Shown one piece after another: positions 1-9,939 of a stretch of DNA of 64,000 bases (positions are counted from its first letter, which is position 1; the number at the start of each line of letters is the position of its first letter). Both the position numbers and the translations under genes were made by a program. This DNA is from Salinicoccus hispanicus (lineage in GTDB: Bacteria; Bacillota; Bacilli; Staphylococcales; Salinicoccaceae), in NCBI RefSeq assembly GCF_009831115.1, contig NZ_WUUK01000001.1:124001-188000 (forward strand), given 5' to 3'. The notes under the pieces were generated by a model that had not been told where the DNA came from, did not search any database, and saw nothing but the letters and a program-made list of their open reading frames with translations.

Positions 1-48
1 AAACTATATGATAGAAAGCTGAAACAGGCTTGCTAGGAGGCAAATGAG

Positions 49-1506
49 TTGAAGGAACATTATTATGTTGCCCTGGATATCGGTTCCGCAAGTGTGAAGG
101 CGGTCGTTGGTGAGAAATTCCATGATGGTGTCAACATCATTGGCACTGGCCAGACCTTTACGGATGGCATATCCAAAGGGAAGATAAAAGATTTTGATCT
201 GGCGAGAAATGCTATTATAGATACGATTAAAAAGGCAAAGATCTCATCTGGAGTCGACATAGATGAAGTCTTTTTAAAAATGCCGATTACTGAAACTGAA
301 TTCAAGTTCAGTGAGGAGGAGTTGCGTTTTGGCGGCAATTCCACCGAAATCAATGGTACACATATCGAAGACCTCCTGGAAACGCTGAGGGAAAGGGAAA
401 TCCATAGAGACCGTGAAGTGGTGACCGTCTACCCCATCCATTTCAAGGTTGACGACCTGCATGAAGTGATGGATCCGAAAGAAATGATGGCGACCCAATC
501 ACTATTCGTACGCGCAGGCATCGTTCTGGCCAATAGGACATTGCTCATGAACGCAGTCAAATGTGTAGAGGATGCAGGCCTTGAAGTCCTGGATGTCTAT
601 TCCGATGCGGTCAACTATCAGCATATATTGAGCGAGTCCGAGGTGGAGCTTGGGGGTGTGGCGATTGATATCGGCGCAGATCTTACACAATTCGGCTACT
701 ATGAACGCGGCACACTGAGATATGCCGGCAGCATCCCTGTCGGGGGCAATCATATTACAAACGACCTTTCAGAAGCGTTCAACACGCCGACAGAAGCTGC
801 CGAAAAGGCAAAACAGCAGTATGGACACGCATTCTATGACCTCGCTTCCGAGGCGGATATCATCAGACTACCGCAGCGGGATGGCGAACCGGACATCGAA
901 GTGACACCGAAAGACCTTGCGGATATCATCGAAATGAGACTGGAAGAAATGCTCATGGGTGTCTTTGAAGCACTTCAGCAGCAAAAGATCACCAAGGTCA
1001 ATGGCGGTTTTGTCGTTACAGGCGGTACAGCCAACCTCCTTGGAGTCAAAGAGCTCATGCAGGACCTTGTATCCGAGAAGATCAGGGTGCACGTCCCGAA
1101 TCAGATGGGTGCACGCAAGCCGGAATTCTCAAGTGTCATTTCAACCGTATCAAGCGGAATTATGTTTGATGAACTTCTTGAGTATGTTACAATTGATAAT
1201 TATGAGACGGAGTCGGAGGATGCTCGACATGACGCATCCGAAGAGACATCGGGCAGCTTTTTCAATGGTCTTTTCAACAAGCGGAAAGAACATAACACCC
1301 GTCAGCTGGAATCAGGGGAAACCTACAAGTATCCACCTGGAAAAACCAGCGGGTCTGCTCCGGAAGAAGCAGAGTATGCCGACTACGCATATGATGAAAC
1401 GCGTTCGGATGAAACAGTCACAAAACGCTCTGAAGACACGCGTCAAGGTGAACAGAAAGACTATCGTGGATACATGAAAAAGTTCTTTAAAAATTTGTTT
1501 GAGTAA
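49..1506 (+). CDS. ftsA: Cell division protein FtsA
   Basis: Actin-like ATPase that tethers FtsZ rings to the membrane and recruits later divisome proteins. The N-terminus VALDIGSASVKAVV is the phosphate-1 motif of the actin/Hsp70 fold, and GGVAIDIGADLTQF and GFVVTGGTANLLGV are the later nucleotide-binding motifs. The far C-terminus (YMKKFFKNLFE) is a short amphipathic helix of the type that binds membrane. The start is TTG, chosen because AGGAGG lies eight bases upstream. At 485 residues it is longer than many homologues because of an acidic, low-complexity linker from about residue 395 to 470. It is followed after 24 bases by ftsZ. Confidence 0.96.
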   Translation: MKEHYYVALDIGSASVKAVVGEKFHDGVNIIGTGQTFTDGISKGKIKDFDLARNAIIDTIKKAKISSGVDIDEVFLKMPITETEFKFSEEELRFGGNSTEINGTHIEDLLETLREREIHRDREVVTVYPIHFKVDDLHEVMDPKEMMATQSLFVRAGIVLANRTLLMNAVKCVEDAGLEVLDVYSDAVNYQHILSESEVELGGVAIDIGADLTQFGYYERGTLRYAGSIPVGGNHITNDLSEAFNTPTEAAEKAKQQYGHAFYDLASEADIIRLPQRDGEPDIEVTPKDLADIIEMRLEEMLMGVFEALQQQKITKVNGGFVVTGGTANLLGVKELMQDLVSEKIRVHVPNQMGARKPEFSSVISTVSSGIMFDELLEYVTIDNYETESEDARHDASEETSGSFFNGLFNKRKEHNTRQLESGETYKYPPGKTSGSAPEEAEYADYAYDETRSDETVTKRSEDTRQGEQKDYRGYMKKFFKNLFE

Positions 1507-1530
1507 GATGAATGACTGGAGGAAATGGAA

Positions 1531-2658
1531 ATGTTAGAATTCGAGCAAGGTTTCAACCATATGGCAACATTGAAAGTTGTAGGTGTAGGTGGCGGCGGTA
1601 ACAACGCAGTCAACCGCATGATCGATGATGGCATGCAGAACGTCGAGTTCATTGCCATCAATACAGACGGACAGGCGCTGAACCTGTCAAAAGCGGAATC
1701 CAAGATCCAGATCGGCGAGAAACTGACCCGTGGTCTCGGTGCCGGTGCAAATCCGGATATCGGCAAGAAAGCTGCTGAAGAGTCAAGAGAGCAGATCGAA
1801 GATGCAATCCAGGGTGCGGACATGGTGTTCGTTACAGCTGGAATGGGCGGCGGTACAGGTACAGGTGCTGCTCCAGTCGTTGCCAAAATCGCAAAAGAGA
1901 TGGGTGCACTGACAGTCGGTGTTGTTACACGTCCTTTCTCCTTTGAAGGCAGAAAGCGCCAGACACAGGCTTCTGCAGGTGTAGACGCAATGAAGGCGGC
2001 AGTCGATACACTTATCGTCATCCCGAACGACCGTCTACTTGATATCGTGGACAAATCCACTCCAATGATGGAAGCATTCAAGGAAGCGGATAACGTCCTT
2101 AGACAGGGTGTCCAGGGTATTTCCGACCTCATCGCTGTCAGTGGTGAAGTCAACCTCGACTTTGCCGATGTCAAAACAATCATGTATAATCAGGGATCCG
2201 CACTCATGGGTATCGGTGTATCAAGCGGTGAAAACCGTGCAATCGAAGCATCCAAAAAGGCGATTTCAAGCCCGCTCCTTGAAACATCCATCGTCGGCGC
2301 GCAAGGCGTACTGATGAATATTACAGGTGGCGAATCACTGTCGCTGTTTGAAGCGCAGGAAGCAGCAGATGTTGTCCAGGATGCAGCAGACGAAGATGTC
2401 AACATGATCTTCGGTACTGTCATCAACCCTGAGCTTGAAGACGAGATCATTGTTACTGTCATCGCGACAGGGTTCAACGAGAAATCCGTAAACCGCACAC
2501 CTGAAAAAGAAGAGAAACGTGAGTCATTCACTTATCCGACTTCTTCCAAGGAAAGCACGCCGGAACGCGAACCGGAACCTAGAGAAACAAACAATGATTC
2601 ACAAGATGATTATGAAGTGCCTACGTTCTTGAGAAACCGTTCAAGACGCAGAAGATAG
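1531..2658 (+). CDS. ftsZ: Cell division protein FtsZ
   Basis: Tubulin-like GTPase that polymerises into the cytokinetic ring. [13 protein letters not shown] near the N-terminus and the tubulin signature GGGTGTG at residues 106-112 bind GTP. The C-terminal tail ends [17 protein letters not shown], the conserved peptide that docks FtsA and SepF, after a variable linker from about 320. The second in-frame ATG is chosen because GGAGG sits eight bases before it and the resulting start [10 protein letters not shown] matches the family; an ATG six bases earlier is too close to the ribosome site. The reading frame is followed directly by a terminator, so ftsA-ftsZ form one end of a transcription unit. 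Confidence 0.98.
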   Translation: MLEFEQGFNHMATLKVVGVGGGGNNAVNRMIDDGMQNVEFIAINTDGQALNLSKAESKIQIGEKLTRGLGAGANPDIGKKAAEESREQIEDAIQGADMVFVTAGMGGGTGTGAAPVVAKIAKEMGALTVGVVTRPFSFEGRKRQTQASAGVDAMKAAVDTLIVIPNDRLLDIVDKSTPMMEAFKEADNVLRQGVQGISDLIAVSGEVNLDFADVKTIMYNQGSALMGIGVSSGENRAIEASKKAISSPLLETSIVGAQGVLMNITGGESLSLFEAQEAADVVQDAADEDVNMIFGTVINPELEDEIIVTVIATGFNEKSVNRTPEKEEKRESFTYPTSSKESTPEREPEPRETNNDSQDDYEVPTFLRNRSRRRR

Positions 2659-2667
2659 AAATAGAGC

Positions 2668-2704
2668 ATAAGTCAGAAGGGCAAGCCTTTCTGACTTATT
2701 TTTT
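2668..2704 (+). terminator. Rho-independent terminator after ftsZ
   Basis: A 12-bp stem (AAGTCAGAAGGG paired with CCTTTCTGACTT, one G-U pair) with a four-base loop is followed by a run of six T. It separates the ftsAZ unit from pgeF, although no clear new promoter is visible before pgeF, so read-through probably feeds the downstream genes. Confidence 0.88.
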
Positions 2705-2715
2705 GAGGTGTGGAC

Positions 2716-3501
2716 ATGAAGTTGAACATTCATAAGCATTACGTGGGCACCAAGGTCGATGATATACTATTCGGCTATACGAAGCGGACGGATGGATATA
2801 GTGATTACCCATCAGAAAGTTTCAATATGGCTCTATATATCGGCGATGATGCCGTAAATGTGCACCAGCATCAGAATATGCTGGCTGATGAAATCGGCTT
2901 TGCCCCGGACCGCTGGGTGCTGCCGATCCAAAAGCATGGTGCCAACATCAAGGAAGTGGGGCTTGACGATGCCGGCACGAATGTCCGGGAGCTGTCGGAT
3001 GCCCTCCATGATGTCGATGGTCTGTATACATATGATCGCGGATTGCTCCTCACCATGAACTATGCAGATTGTGTACCTGTTCATGTATGGAGCAGCAAGA
3101 ACGACTTTACAGCCCTCCTGCACGCCGGGTGGAGAGGGACAGCACATGATATCATCGGGACGATGGTCAGGGAATATGGCAACGACCCAAAAGACCTCTC
3201 GATCATGATTGGTGTCGCGATCAACGGGGCGTGCTATACTGTAGATTCGAAAGTCATCCATGAAGTGGAGAAAGTGGGGTTGCCGAGCGATGCGGTGGAT
3301 CAGAACGAAGCGGGATACAATCTCGATCTGAAGACCGTCAATCGGCATCAGGCGCTGCAGGCAGGTGTGCTTCCGGAGAACATCCATGTTTCAGAACTTG
3401 GAACTGAAGATGTCGAACAGTTCTTTTCCTATCGTCTGGAAAAGGGACAGACCGGTCGGGCACTCGCGTTTATCGGGAGGTACGAAGATGATCAGAGATA
3501 G
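2716..3501 (+). CDS. pgeF: YfiH/PgeF-family purine nucleoside phosphorylase (multicopper-oxidoreductase fold)
   Basis: Member of the YfiH (DUF152, 'laccase domain') family. Characterised relatives phosphorylate or deaminate purine nucleosides at a zinc site, and E. coli YfiH edits peptidoglycan precursors. The metal ligands expected for the family are visible: H74 (QKHG), C119 (ADCVP) and H136 (HAGWRG). The ATG is preferred over a GTG six bases upstream because the GAGGTG ribosome site is correctly spaced only for the ATG. It overlaps yggS by 14 bases, as in the ylm cluster of Bacillus. The exact substrate cannot be read from sequence. Confidence 0.88.
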   Translation: MKLNIHKHYVGTKVDDILFGYTKRTDGYSDYPSESFNMALYIGDDAVNVHQHQNMLADEIGFAPDRWVLPIQKHGANIKEVGLDDAGTNVRELSDALHDVDGLYTYDRGLLLTMNYADCVPVHVWSSKNDFTALLHAGWRGTAHDIIGTMVREYGNDPKDLSIMIGVAINGACYTVDSKVIHEVEKVGLPSDAVDQNEAGYNLDLKTVNRHQALQAGVLPENIHVSELGTEDVEQFFSYRLEKGQTGRALAFIGRYEDDQR

Positions 3502-4129
3502 CTATGAAAAGCTGAAGCAGGAAATCGGAGATCAGGCCAAGCTGATTGCGGTTACCAAATACCATTCCGCCGAAGATGCACTCGCGGCTTACGATGCCGG
3601 TGTCCGGCATTTTGGAGAGAATCGGATCGAAGGGTTTCTTGAAAAACGTGAGGCCCTGCCGGAGGATGCGGAAGTACATTTCATCGGTACACTGCAGTCG
3701 CGTAAAGTGAAGGATATCATCGACCATCTCAATTATGTGCATTCACTCGATCGCATGAGTGTGGCTAAAAAAATTGAACAATACAGCAGTCATACTGTAA
3801 AATGCTTTATACAGGTAAATGTTTCAGGAGAGTCGAGCAAGCATGGACTATCACCGGAAGAGGTGCCCGGGTTTCTCGATGACATGCGGGCGTACAGCAG
3901 GATCAGAATCATCGGGCTGATGACAATGGCGCCGCATACAGAAGATGAAGCTGAGATCGCCTGGGTATTCGAACAGCTCCGTATATTAAAGGATTCACTG
4001 AAAGAAAAGAATTCCGGAAATATACAGGTGGAGGAGCTGAGCATGGGGATGAGTAATGATTATCATGTTGCTCTCAGGCATGGTGCCACCTATGTGCGTA
4101 TTGGCAGCAAATTAATGGGGAGCAGGTGA
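3488..4129 (+). CDS. yggS: YggS-family pyridoxal-phosphate homeostasis protein
   Basis: Cytosolic PLP-binding protein (PLPBP/YlmE) with a single TIM barrel like the N-terminal domain of alanine racemase, thought to buffer pyridoxal phosphate and affect amino-acid balance. The PLP-binding lysine is K24 in [25 protein letters not shown] and [21 protein letters not shown] are the other family signatures. The ATG is chosen because GGGAGG lies seven bases before it; the open frame extends upstream inside pgeF but that part is not conserved. At 213 residues it is slightly shorter than the usual 225-230. Confidence 0.93.
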   Translation: MIRDSYEKLKQEIGDQAKLIAVTKYHSAEDALAAYDAGVRHFGENRIEGFLEKREALPEDAEVHFIGTLQSRKVKDIIDHLNYVHSLDRMSVAKKIEQYSSHTVKCFIQVNVSGESSKHGLSPEEVPGFLDDMRAYSRIRIIGLMTMAPHTEDEAEIAWVFEQLRILKDSLKEKNSGNIQVEELSMGMSNDYHVALRHGATYVRIGSKLMGSR

Positions 4130-4134
4130 AAACC

Positions 4135-4713
4135 ATGGCCATCAAGAAGTTTTTTAAGGATATATTCATTGTCGAGTATGAAGAAGACGACACAACGAAA
4201 GAAAATAAAGAACAAAAAGCAGTAGGCAGCAATGCAAAAGTGACAAGCCTGGAAGAATCCAAAAAAGGGCGGACCCAGAATTCATCTGCAGAAGCACCAC
4301 CGTCAAAGCCGGATGAAAAGGAGACGACGCCTTTGAACTACAGGAAGACGGAACGGAAGAAACCTGTCAGAAAGCGCCAGGAAAAAGAAAGAAAAGCCAT
4401 TCAGAAGGAAAAGGAGACCACTTTGATGAGTGCAGAAGCGAGCAATACAAAAGTATGCCTGTTTGAACCGAGAGTATTTTCCGAAACTCAGGACATTGCT
4501 GATGAGTTGAAGAATGAGCGTGCTACGCTGGTCAACCTGTCAAAAGTGGATCAAGGTCCGAAGAAGCGGATCGTCGATTTTCTGAGTGGTACTGTGTATG
4601 CCATGGATGGCGACATCCAGAAGGTGGGTGCGGATATCTTCCTGTGCACACCGAACAGTGTCAGCGTTGAAGGTGAAATCAGCGAGGGCAATAGTCAAAT
4701 CGAAGAAATGTAA
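4135..4713 (+). CDS. sepF: Cell division protein SepF
   Basis: Membrane-associated divisome protein that bundles FtsZ and acts as a second anchor besides FtsA. The N-terminal amphipathic helix is [11 protein letters not shown]; residues about 25-100 form a long charged linker rich in K, E and T; the folded SepF domain occupies about 105-185 ([20 protein letters not shown], then [20 protein letters not shown]). The ATG rather than an upstream in-frame GTG is chosen because only it gives the conserved amphipathic N-terminus with a spaced ribosome site. The linker makes it longer (192 residues) than the roughly 150 of Bacillus. Confidence 0.95.
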   Translation: MAIKKFFKDIFIVEYEEDDTTKENKEQKAVGSNAKVTSLEESKKGRTQNSSAEAPPSKPDEKETTPLNYRKTERKKPVRKRQEKERKAIQKEKETTLMSAEASNTKVCLFEPRVFSETQDIADELKNERATLVNLSKVDQGPKKRIVDFLSGTVYAMDGDIQKVGADIFLCTPNSVSVEGEISEGNSQIEEM

Positions 4714-4724
4714 GGAGAATCATA

Positions 4725-5030
4725 TTGGACACTAACCTTATCATAGAAATACTAGGCTTCATACAGCGTTTCGTAAACACTGTATTCCCGATCTTCACCT
4801 GGGGACTCATCATCTATATTTTCAGCTCCTGGGTGCCTGGATTGAGGGAATCGGCATTCGGCCAGATTCTCGGGAAGGTCTACGAACCGATACTTGAACC
4901 TTTCAGAAAACTGATTCCACCGATCGGCGGCATGCTCGATCTGTCTCCGATCATCGCCATACTGGTGCTGAATCTGTTCCTGAGAGGTCTGAATGCAATT
5001 TTCAACGCCGTCATCATCGCAATGTACTGA
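4725..5030 (+). CDS. yggT: YggT-family membrane protein (YlmG)
   Basis: Small integral membrane protein of the YggT/CCB3 family. Two hydrophobic segments are clear (about residues 5-31 and 65-95), separated by the family motif WVPGLRESAFGQILGKVYEPILEPFRKLIPP. The start is TTG, supported by AAGGAG just upstream. The molecular role is not established; homologues sit in the division cluster between sepF and ylmH in many Firmicutes, as here. Confidence 0.88.
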   Translation: MDTNLIIEILGFIQRFVNTVFPIFTWGLIIYIFSSWVPGLRESAFGQILGKVYEPILEPFRKLIPPIGGMLDLSPIIAILVLNLFLRGLNAIFNAVIIAMY

Positions 5031-5045
5031 ATACTGAAGAAATGG

Positions 5046-5094
5046 GGCGCTCATAACGGACAATTGGTCATCGACGATTGCCCGGGTGAGCGCC
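5046..5094 (+). other. Intercistronic hairpin between yggT and ylmH
   Basis: GGCGCTCA and TGAGCGCC form a perfect 8-bp stem around a 33-base loop that contains a further CAAT/ATTG pair. No T run follows, so it is not a standard terminator. It lies in the only sizeable gap of this gene cluster, upstream of a gene for an S4-type RNA-binding protein, so a processing or autoregulatory role is possible but unproven. Confidence 0.4.
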
Positions 5095-5122
5095 TTCATT
5101 AATCTATACTGGAGGATGGAGA

Positions 5123-5902
5123 TTGGAAGGGATCTATCAGCATTTTAGAAAAGAAGAGCATGAAAAGATCACGATGTATAATGGCAAGTTCGAAATCGCA
5201 GAACGGGACTATTATCCGGTTCTGCTCGATTTCCTCGATCCGAGGGAGCAGATGATCGTGACCAGCCTTGCCGGTGGCTACCCTGAGCTCAAAGTCGAAT
5301 TCTATGGCGGGGCCGGTGATCGTGAGCGCAAAAGGGCCATGATCATACCCGAGATGCTTGAAGTGTCATTGGATGAATATGATATTGCCGTTTTTGAAAT
5401 GAAGTACCCTGAAAAGTTTGTCTCGCTGACACACCGCAACATACTCGGCGCCATAATGAATGTCGGTGTGGACCGTTCCCTGATTGGTGATATTGTAGTC
5501 GGGGGCAGTATACAGTTCGCAGTTGCGGCACCGTATGCGGCAATGTTCCGTCAATCACTTGATAGGATCAGGAATGCGCCCATCACGCTTGTGGAAGTCC
5601 CCCATGAATCCTTCATCGAGGCGGTGGATGATGGAAAGGCCGCATCGATACTCGTCTCCTCTTTCAGAGTGGACGCGATCATTTCCGAAGTGATCAATGA
5701 AGGACGTGCAAAGTCGAAGACACGCGTTGAGAAGGGCAAGGTGAAAGTCAATCATTCGATTGTTACGAGCCCTTCATTTATAATGGAGACCGGTGATACA
5801 GTATCCATCCGCCACTTTGGACGTTTCAAGGTCACGGAGCTGACTGCAGAGACGAAAAAAGGAAAATACCGGCTCGAGGTTAGAGTCTATCGGGATGGGT
5901 AA
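5123..5902 (+). CDS. ylmH: YlmH, S4-domain RNA-binding protein
   Basis: Cytosolic RNA-binding protein with a C-terminal S4 domain (about residues 180-245: SSFRVDAIISEVINEGRAKS, then KVKVNHSIVTSPSFIMETGD). Bacillus YlmH binds stalled 50S subunits and takes part in a rescue pathway parallel to RqcH; a RqcH homologue is also in this window. The N-terminal part (IYQHFRKEEHEKI, DFLDPREQMI) matches the family. The TTG start follows a strong GGAGGATGGAG sequence. At 259 residues it has the usual length. Confidence 0.92.
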   Translation: MEGIYQHFRKEEHEKITMYNGKFEIAERDYYPVLLDFLDPREQMIVTSLAGGYPELKVEFYGGAGDRERKRAMIIPEMLEVSLDEYDIAVFEMKYPEKFVSLTHRNILGAIMNVGVDRSLIGDIVVGGSIQFAVAAPYAAMFRQSLDRIRNAPITLVEVPHESFIEAVDDGKAASILVSSFRVDAIISEVINEGRAKSKTRVEKGKVKVNHSIVTSPSFIMETGDTVSIRHFGRFKVTELTAETKKGKYRLEVRVYRDG

Positions 5903-5923
5903 TACACAACTGAGGTGAATATT

Positions 5924-6442
5924 ATGGATAGAGAAGAAGCTGTCAATCGTAAATTCCCTACGGTGTACCGTGGTCTGGATGAGCAGGAAGTACGCACACA
6001 CCTTAGGGCACTGCAGGCGGAGATTGACCAGAGAGATGAAAAGATCAGTCAGCTCGAAGGCATGCTGGATGAGAAGGAAGAGAACCTGAACAGCTTCAGG
6101 AATGTTGAAACAAGCATCAATGAAGCCATACTTACTGCCCAGCGTGCGGGTGATGAAGCCAAGCGTACAGCGCAGGCAAGAGCTGAAGAGATTGTGAAGT
6201 CGGCTGAAGCGGAGCGCGAACGGATCGTCAGCGAGAGCCTTGCGCGTGCACGCCATATCGCCAGCCAGACCGAGGATATGAAGCGGCAGTCCAAGATTTT
6301 CCGTGCGCGGTTCAAAATGCTGGTTGAAGCACAGCTCGACCTGCTGAAGTCGGATGACTGGGACTACCTGCTTGATTTTGAAACCAATCAGGAGCATCGG
6401 GTGGACGATCTTGAAGCAGTGGAGCGGGACCAGAACGAATGA
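5924..6442 (+). CDS. divIVA: DivIVA-like polar/septal scaffold protein
   Basis: Coiled-coil protein that gathers at negatively curved membrane and organises the septum in Gram-positive bacteria. The N-terminal lipid-binding head is seen as NRKFPTVYRGLDEQEVRTHL (about residues 8-27), followed by an almost continuous heptad-rich coiled coil to about residue 145. The ATG is chosen over an in-frame GTG nine bases upstream because GAGGTG is placed correctly for it. It closes the division cluster; an independent promoter and T-box follow immediately. Confidence 0.92.
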   Translation: MDREEAVNRKFPTVYRGLDEQEVRTHLRALQAEIDQRDEKISQLEGMLDEKEENLNSFRNVETSINEAILTAQRAGDEAKRTAQARAEEIVKSAEAERERIVSESLARARHIASQTEDMKRQSKIFRARFKMLVEAQLDLLKSDDWDYLLDFETNQEHRVDDLEAVERDQNE

Positions 6443-6446
6443 CATG

Positions 6447-6475
6447 TTGACGGATCAGCGGATATTTAGCATAAT
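6447..6475 (+). promoter_or_regulatory. Promoter of the ileS leader
   Basis: TTGACG and CATAAT are separated by exactly 17 bases, matching a housekeeping sigma-A promoter. Transcription would begin near 6482, at the 5' end of the T-box leader. Confidence 0.75.
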
Positions 6476-6481
6476 GATAGT

Positions 6482-6711
6482 ATTGTTAGACATGCAGACG
6501 CCATTGGCAGCAGAAGCGACCGGGGGAAGGTGGGAGCCCCGGCAGACGATGGCGATCTTGATATCACTAATGATCCATGTTCATATTGAAATCAAGTGGA
6601 CTCTGGAATGGAGTCAATCAGGGTGGTACCGCGGATCATTTCGCCCCTATTGACGCTATTTCAGAGTTTTTTAATTCATGAAGCAATCCAAGGAGAGAAG
6701 GAGTTAGGAAA
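6482..6711 (+). promoter_or_regulatory. T-box riboswitch, predicted isoleucine-specific, upstream of ileS
   Basis: The diagnostic T-box AGGGTGGTACCGCG lies at 6620-6633, and its AGGG can pair with the CCCCT near 6644-6648 to form the antiterminator. The apical Stem I motif is represented by AAGGTGGGAGCCCC at about 6527-6540. A likely specifier codon ATC (Ile) sits at 6563-6565 within GATATCACT. The competing terminator can form from ACTCTG (6600-6605) with CAGAGT (6662-6667), plus GTCAAT with ATTGAC inside, followed by a T run at 6667-6672. Uncharged tRNA-Ile would favour read-through into ileS. The secondary structure was drawn by eye. Confidence 0.88.
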
Positions 6712-9450
6712 ATGGACTATAAAGAGACTTTGCTCATGCCGAAAACAAAGTTCAAGATGCGTGGAGGGCTTGTCAACAAAGAGCCTGAAATGCAGAAGAA
6801 ATGGCAGGAAGATAAGCTGTATGAAAAGAAATTGAAGCTGAATGAAGGGAATACGCCGTATGTGCTGCATGATGGCCCTCCGTATGCCAATGGTGCCCTG
6901 CACATGGGACACGCACTGAATAAGATCATCAAGGATATCATCATCCGCAACAAGCAGATGCGCGGCTACTATGCACCATATGTTCCAGGCTGGGACACAC
7001 ATGGTCTGCCGATCGAACAGGCGCTGACCAACAAGGGTGTCGACCGTAAGAGCATGACGATCGAGGAGTTCAGAAACAGATGCATCGAGTTCGCCGAGAC
7101 TCAGATCGACCTGCAGCGTGAAGGATTCAAGCGCATGGGTATCGATGGGGAATGGGACAACCCCTACCTGACGTATAAGCCGGAGTTCGAAGCGGCGCAA
7201 GTGCGCGTGCTACGCGATATGGTTGAAAAGGGCCTGATCTACAAGGGCAAGAAACCGATCTACTGGTCGCCTGTCAGCGAATCTTCCCTGGCGGAAGCAG
7301 AACTTGAATACAAGGATAAACGCTCCCCATCCATCTATGTCGGCTTTGAAGTTTCAGATGGTAAAGGCCTGGTCGACGCCGGTGTCAAGTTCGTCATCTG
7401 GACAACTACGCCGTGGACGATTCCTGCCAACCAGGGGATTGCTGTGCACCCTGAACTGAACTATGTGCAGTTCGGCTACGAAGGTCAGGAATACATTGTT
7501 GCCGAAGATCTGCTCGACCACTTCTGCGAAGAAGTCGATTTCGACAAGGATAAGGTGACGCGTACGAAGGAATTCAAAGGCGAGTCGCTTGAATACATTG
7601 CAGCCAAACATCCGCTGTTCGACCGTACGAGCCTCGTCATACTCGGTGACCACGTTACAACGGACGCGGGTACAGGCTGTGTGCACACTGCACCCGGTCA
7701 TGGTGATGACGACTTCATCATCGGCCAGAAATACGATCTTGAAGTACTCAGTCCTGTGGATGACAAAGGTGTATTCACAAATGAGGCAGGCAAATATGAA
7801 GGTCTCTTCTATGATAAGGCGAACAAGGTCATTTCCGATGATCTGAAGGATTCAGGCGCTCTGGTCAAGCTGAACTTCTATACCCACTCCTATCCGCATG
7901 ACTGGCGCACCAAGACACCGGTCATCTTCCGTGCCACACCACAGTGGTTTGCTTCAATCAGAAATGTACGCGAAGATATTCTTGAAGCGGTCATGGATAC
8001 GAAGTTCCAGGTCGAGTGGAGCCAGAAGAGAATGTACAACATGATCAAGAACCGTGGCGACTGGGTCATTTCCCGCCAGCGTGTCTGGGGTGTACCTCTG
8101 CCGTTCTTCTACGCGGAAAACGGCCAGGAGATCGTCGATACGGATGTCATCGAACATGTCGCTGAACTATTTGAAGAACACGGTTCGAACATCTGGTTTG
8201 AATGGGATGCCAAAGATCTGCTGCCTGAAGGCTATACCCACGAAAGTTCTCCGAACGGAGCGTTCACGAAAGAAACGGATATCATGGATGTCTGGTTCGA
8301 TTCAGGCTCCTCCCATCGTGGTGTGCTGGATAAAAGAGACTACCTGACATATCCTGCAGATCTTTATTTTGAAGGTTCTGACCAGTACCGTGGATGGTTC
8401 AACTCGTCCATCATCACAAGTGTGGCAACGAAAGGCATCGCACCATACAAGGAGCTTCTGAGCCACGGATTCGTCATGGACGGAGAAGGCAAGAAGATGT
8501 CGAAATCCCTTGGCAATACCATCCTGCCTGAAAAGGTGATGAAGCAGATGGGTGCAGATATCATCCGTCTATGGGTCATGTCGTCGGATTTCGAGGAGGA
8601 TGTCAGAATTTCCGATGATATTCTGAAACAGGTGTCTGAAGTCTATCGCAAGATCAGAAATACATTCCGCTTCCTGCTCGGAAACGTCGCCGATTTCAAT
8701 CCGGCGGAAGACGCAGTGGCATATGAAGATATGAAGGAAGTCGACCAGTTCATGATGCAGCGCTTCAATGAGATCGTCAACATGATGCTTGATGGCTACG
8801 ACCGCTATGATTATGTAACCATGTACCAGGCGCTCCAGAACTTCATCAATGTCGAGCTTTCCAATTTCTATCTGGACTATGGCAAGGACATCCTCTACAT
8901 CGAGAAGCAGGATGCCCATATCAGACGCAGCATGCAGACTGTACTCTACAGGATTCTGACGGATCTGAACCGTCTGATGGCACCGGTGCTTGTGCATACG
9001 GCTGAAGAGATCCATGACCATACACCATATGTTGAAAAGGAAAGCGTCCATCTTGAGTATATGCCTGAGACTGCTGCAGTCGACTCGGCACTTGTCGGCA
9101 AATGGAAGCAGTTCATGGCTGTCAGAGATGATGTACTGAAGGCACTTGAAGTGGCAAGAAATGAAAAGGTCATCGGTAAATCGCTTGAAGCCAAAGTCTA
9201 TGTGACCGAGCCGGAAGGCATGAGCTATGATGATATCAATGGTGCGCTCACGCAGCTGTTCATCGTTTCGCAGGTGGAAGTTGTGGATTCACTGCCGGAT
9301 GGTAAGGCATATGATCATATCAGTGTGAAGGTCGAGCATGCAGAAGGTACACGCTGTGAACGCTGCTGGAACTATTCAACTGCCGAATCCATTGATGGTG
9401 GCGATGACGATATCTGTCCGAGATGTCGCGAAGTTGTCGACCAGTTGTAG
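6712..9450 (+). CDS. ileS: Isoleucine--tRNA ligase
   Basis: Class I aminoacyl-tRNA synthetase that charges tRNA-Ile and edits mis-activated valine. The HIGH motif is HMGH at residues 64-67, and KMSKS lies at about 595-599. The editing (CP1) domain between them contains the [11 protein letters not shown] and [12 protein letters not shown] signatures. The C-terminal zinc ribbon has CERC (about 882) and CPRC pairs. At 912 residues it has the length of the bacterial type-1 enzyme of Bacillus (921). It is controlled by the T-box immediately upstream and followed closely by lspA. Confidence 0.98.
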   Translation: MDYKETLLMPKTKFKMRGGLVNKEPEMQKKWQEDKLYEKKLKLNEGNTPYVLHDGPPYANGALHMGHALNKIIKDIIIRNKQMRGYYAPYVPGWDTHGLPIEQALTNKGVDRKSMTIEEFRNRCIEFAETQIDLQREGFKRMGIDGEWDNPYLTYKPEFEAAQVRVLRDMVEKGLIYKGKKPIYWSPVSESSLAEAELEYKDKRSPSIYVGFEVSDGKGLVDAGVKFVIWTTTPWTIPANQGIAVHPELNYVQFGYEGQEYIVAEDLLDHFCEEVDFDKDKVTRTKEFKGESLEYIAAKHPLFDRTSLVILGDHVTTDAGTGCVHTAPGHGDDDFIIGQKYDLEVLSPVDDKGVFTNEAGKYEGLFYDKANKVISDDLKDSGALVKLNFYTHSYPHDWRTKTPVIFRATPQWFASIRNVREDILEAVMDTKFQVEWSQKRMYNMIKNRGDWVISRQRVWGVPLPFFYAENGQEIVDTDVIEHVAELFEEHGSNIWFEWDAKDLLPEGYTHESSPNGAFTKETDIMDVWFDSGSSHRGVLDKRDYLTYPADLYFEGSDQYRGWFNSSIITSVATKGIAPYKELLSHGFVMDGEGKKMSKSLGNTILPEKVMKQMGADIIRLWVMSSDFEEDVRISDDILKQVSEVYRKIRNTFRFLLGNVADFNPAEDAVAYEDMKEVDQFMMQRFNEIVNMMLDGYDRYDYVTMYQALQNFINVELSNFYLDYGKDILYIEKQDAHIRRSMQTVLYRILTDLNRLMAPVLVHTAEEIHDHTPYVEKESVHLEYMPETAAVDSALVGKWKQFMAVRDDVLKALEVARNEKVIGKSLEAKVYVTEPEGMSYDDINGALTQLFIVSQVEVVDSLPDGKAYDHISVKVEHAEGTRCERCWNYSTAESIDGGDDDICPRCREVVDQL

Positions 9451-9459
9451 GAGGCTAGA

Positions 9460-9939
9460 ATGAAATCTTATAGAATCCTGCCCATGGCTTCTCTCGGTCT
9501 GTTCATACTGGCGTTCGATCAGTATACCAAGTATCTGATTGTCCGTTTCATGGAGGAGGGGGAGTCGATACCGGTATTCGGCGAGTTCCTGTCGTTGACT
9601 TCCCATCGTAATAGTGGTGCTGCATGGGGACTGTTCCAGGGACAGATGTTCTTCTTCTACTTTGTGACGGTTCTCGTGCTTGGCATACTGGTATATGTGT
9701 ACATCAAGGAAGCGAAGGATAACTTTCTGCTGCAGACTGCCATTGTACTTCTGATGGCAGGTGCTTTCGGAAACTTCATCGATCGTGTACTGTTTCAGGA
9801 AGTGGTGGACTTCATTGATGTTCTGATCATCTCCTACGATTTTCCGATTTTCAACGTGGCGGATAGCGCGCTCTCAATCGGCGTCATACTGATGCTGATC
9901 GAATTCTTCTTCATAGGAAAAGGTGACAAGAATGCATGA
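9460..9939 (+). CDS. lspA: Lipoprotein signal peptidase (signal peptidase II)
   Basis: Aspartyl protease in the membrane that removes the signal peptide of prolipoproteins after diacylglyceryl transfer. Four hydrophobic segments are visible. Conserved family motifs are NSGAAWG (51-57), GNFIDR (D108), VVDFID (D117) and FNVADSA (D135), which carry the catalytic aspartates. Length (159) is typical. AGGAGG precedes the ATG; the end overlaps rluD by eight bases, so the two are translationally coupled. Confidence 0.96.
   Translation: MKSYRILPMASLGLFILAFDQYTKYLIVRFMEEGESIPVFGEFLSLTSHRNSGAAWGLFQGQMFFFYFVTVLVLGILVYVYIKEAKDNFLLQTAIVLLMAGAFGNFIDRVLFQEVVDFIDVLIISYDFPIFNVADSALSIGVILMLIEFFFIGKGDKNA

Noticed and set aside
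1-48. Tail of an upstream gene (by gene order divIB/ftsQ).
   Set aside because: One frame is open to a TAG at 34-36, but 11 codons are too few to identify a protein.
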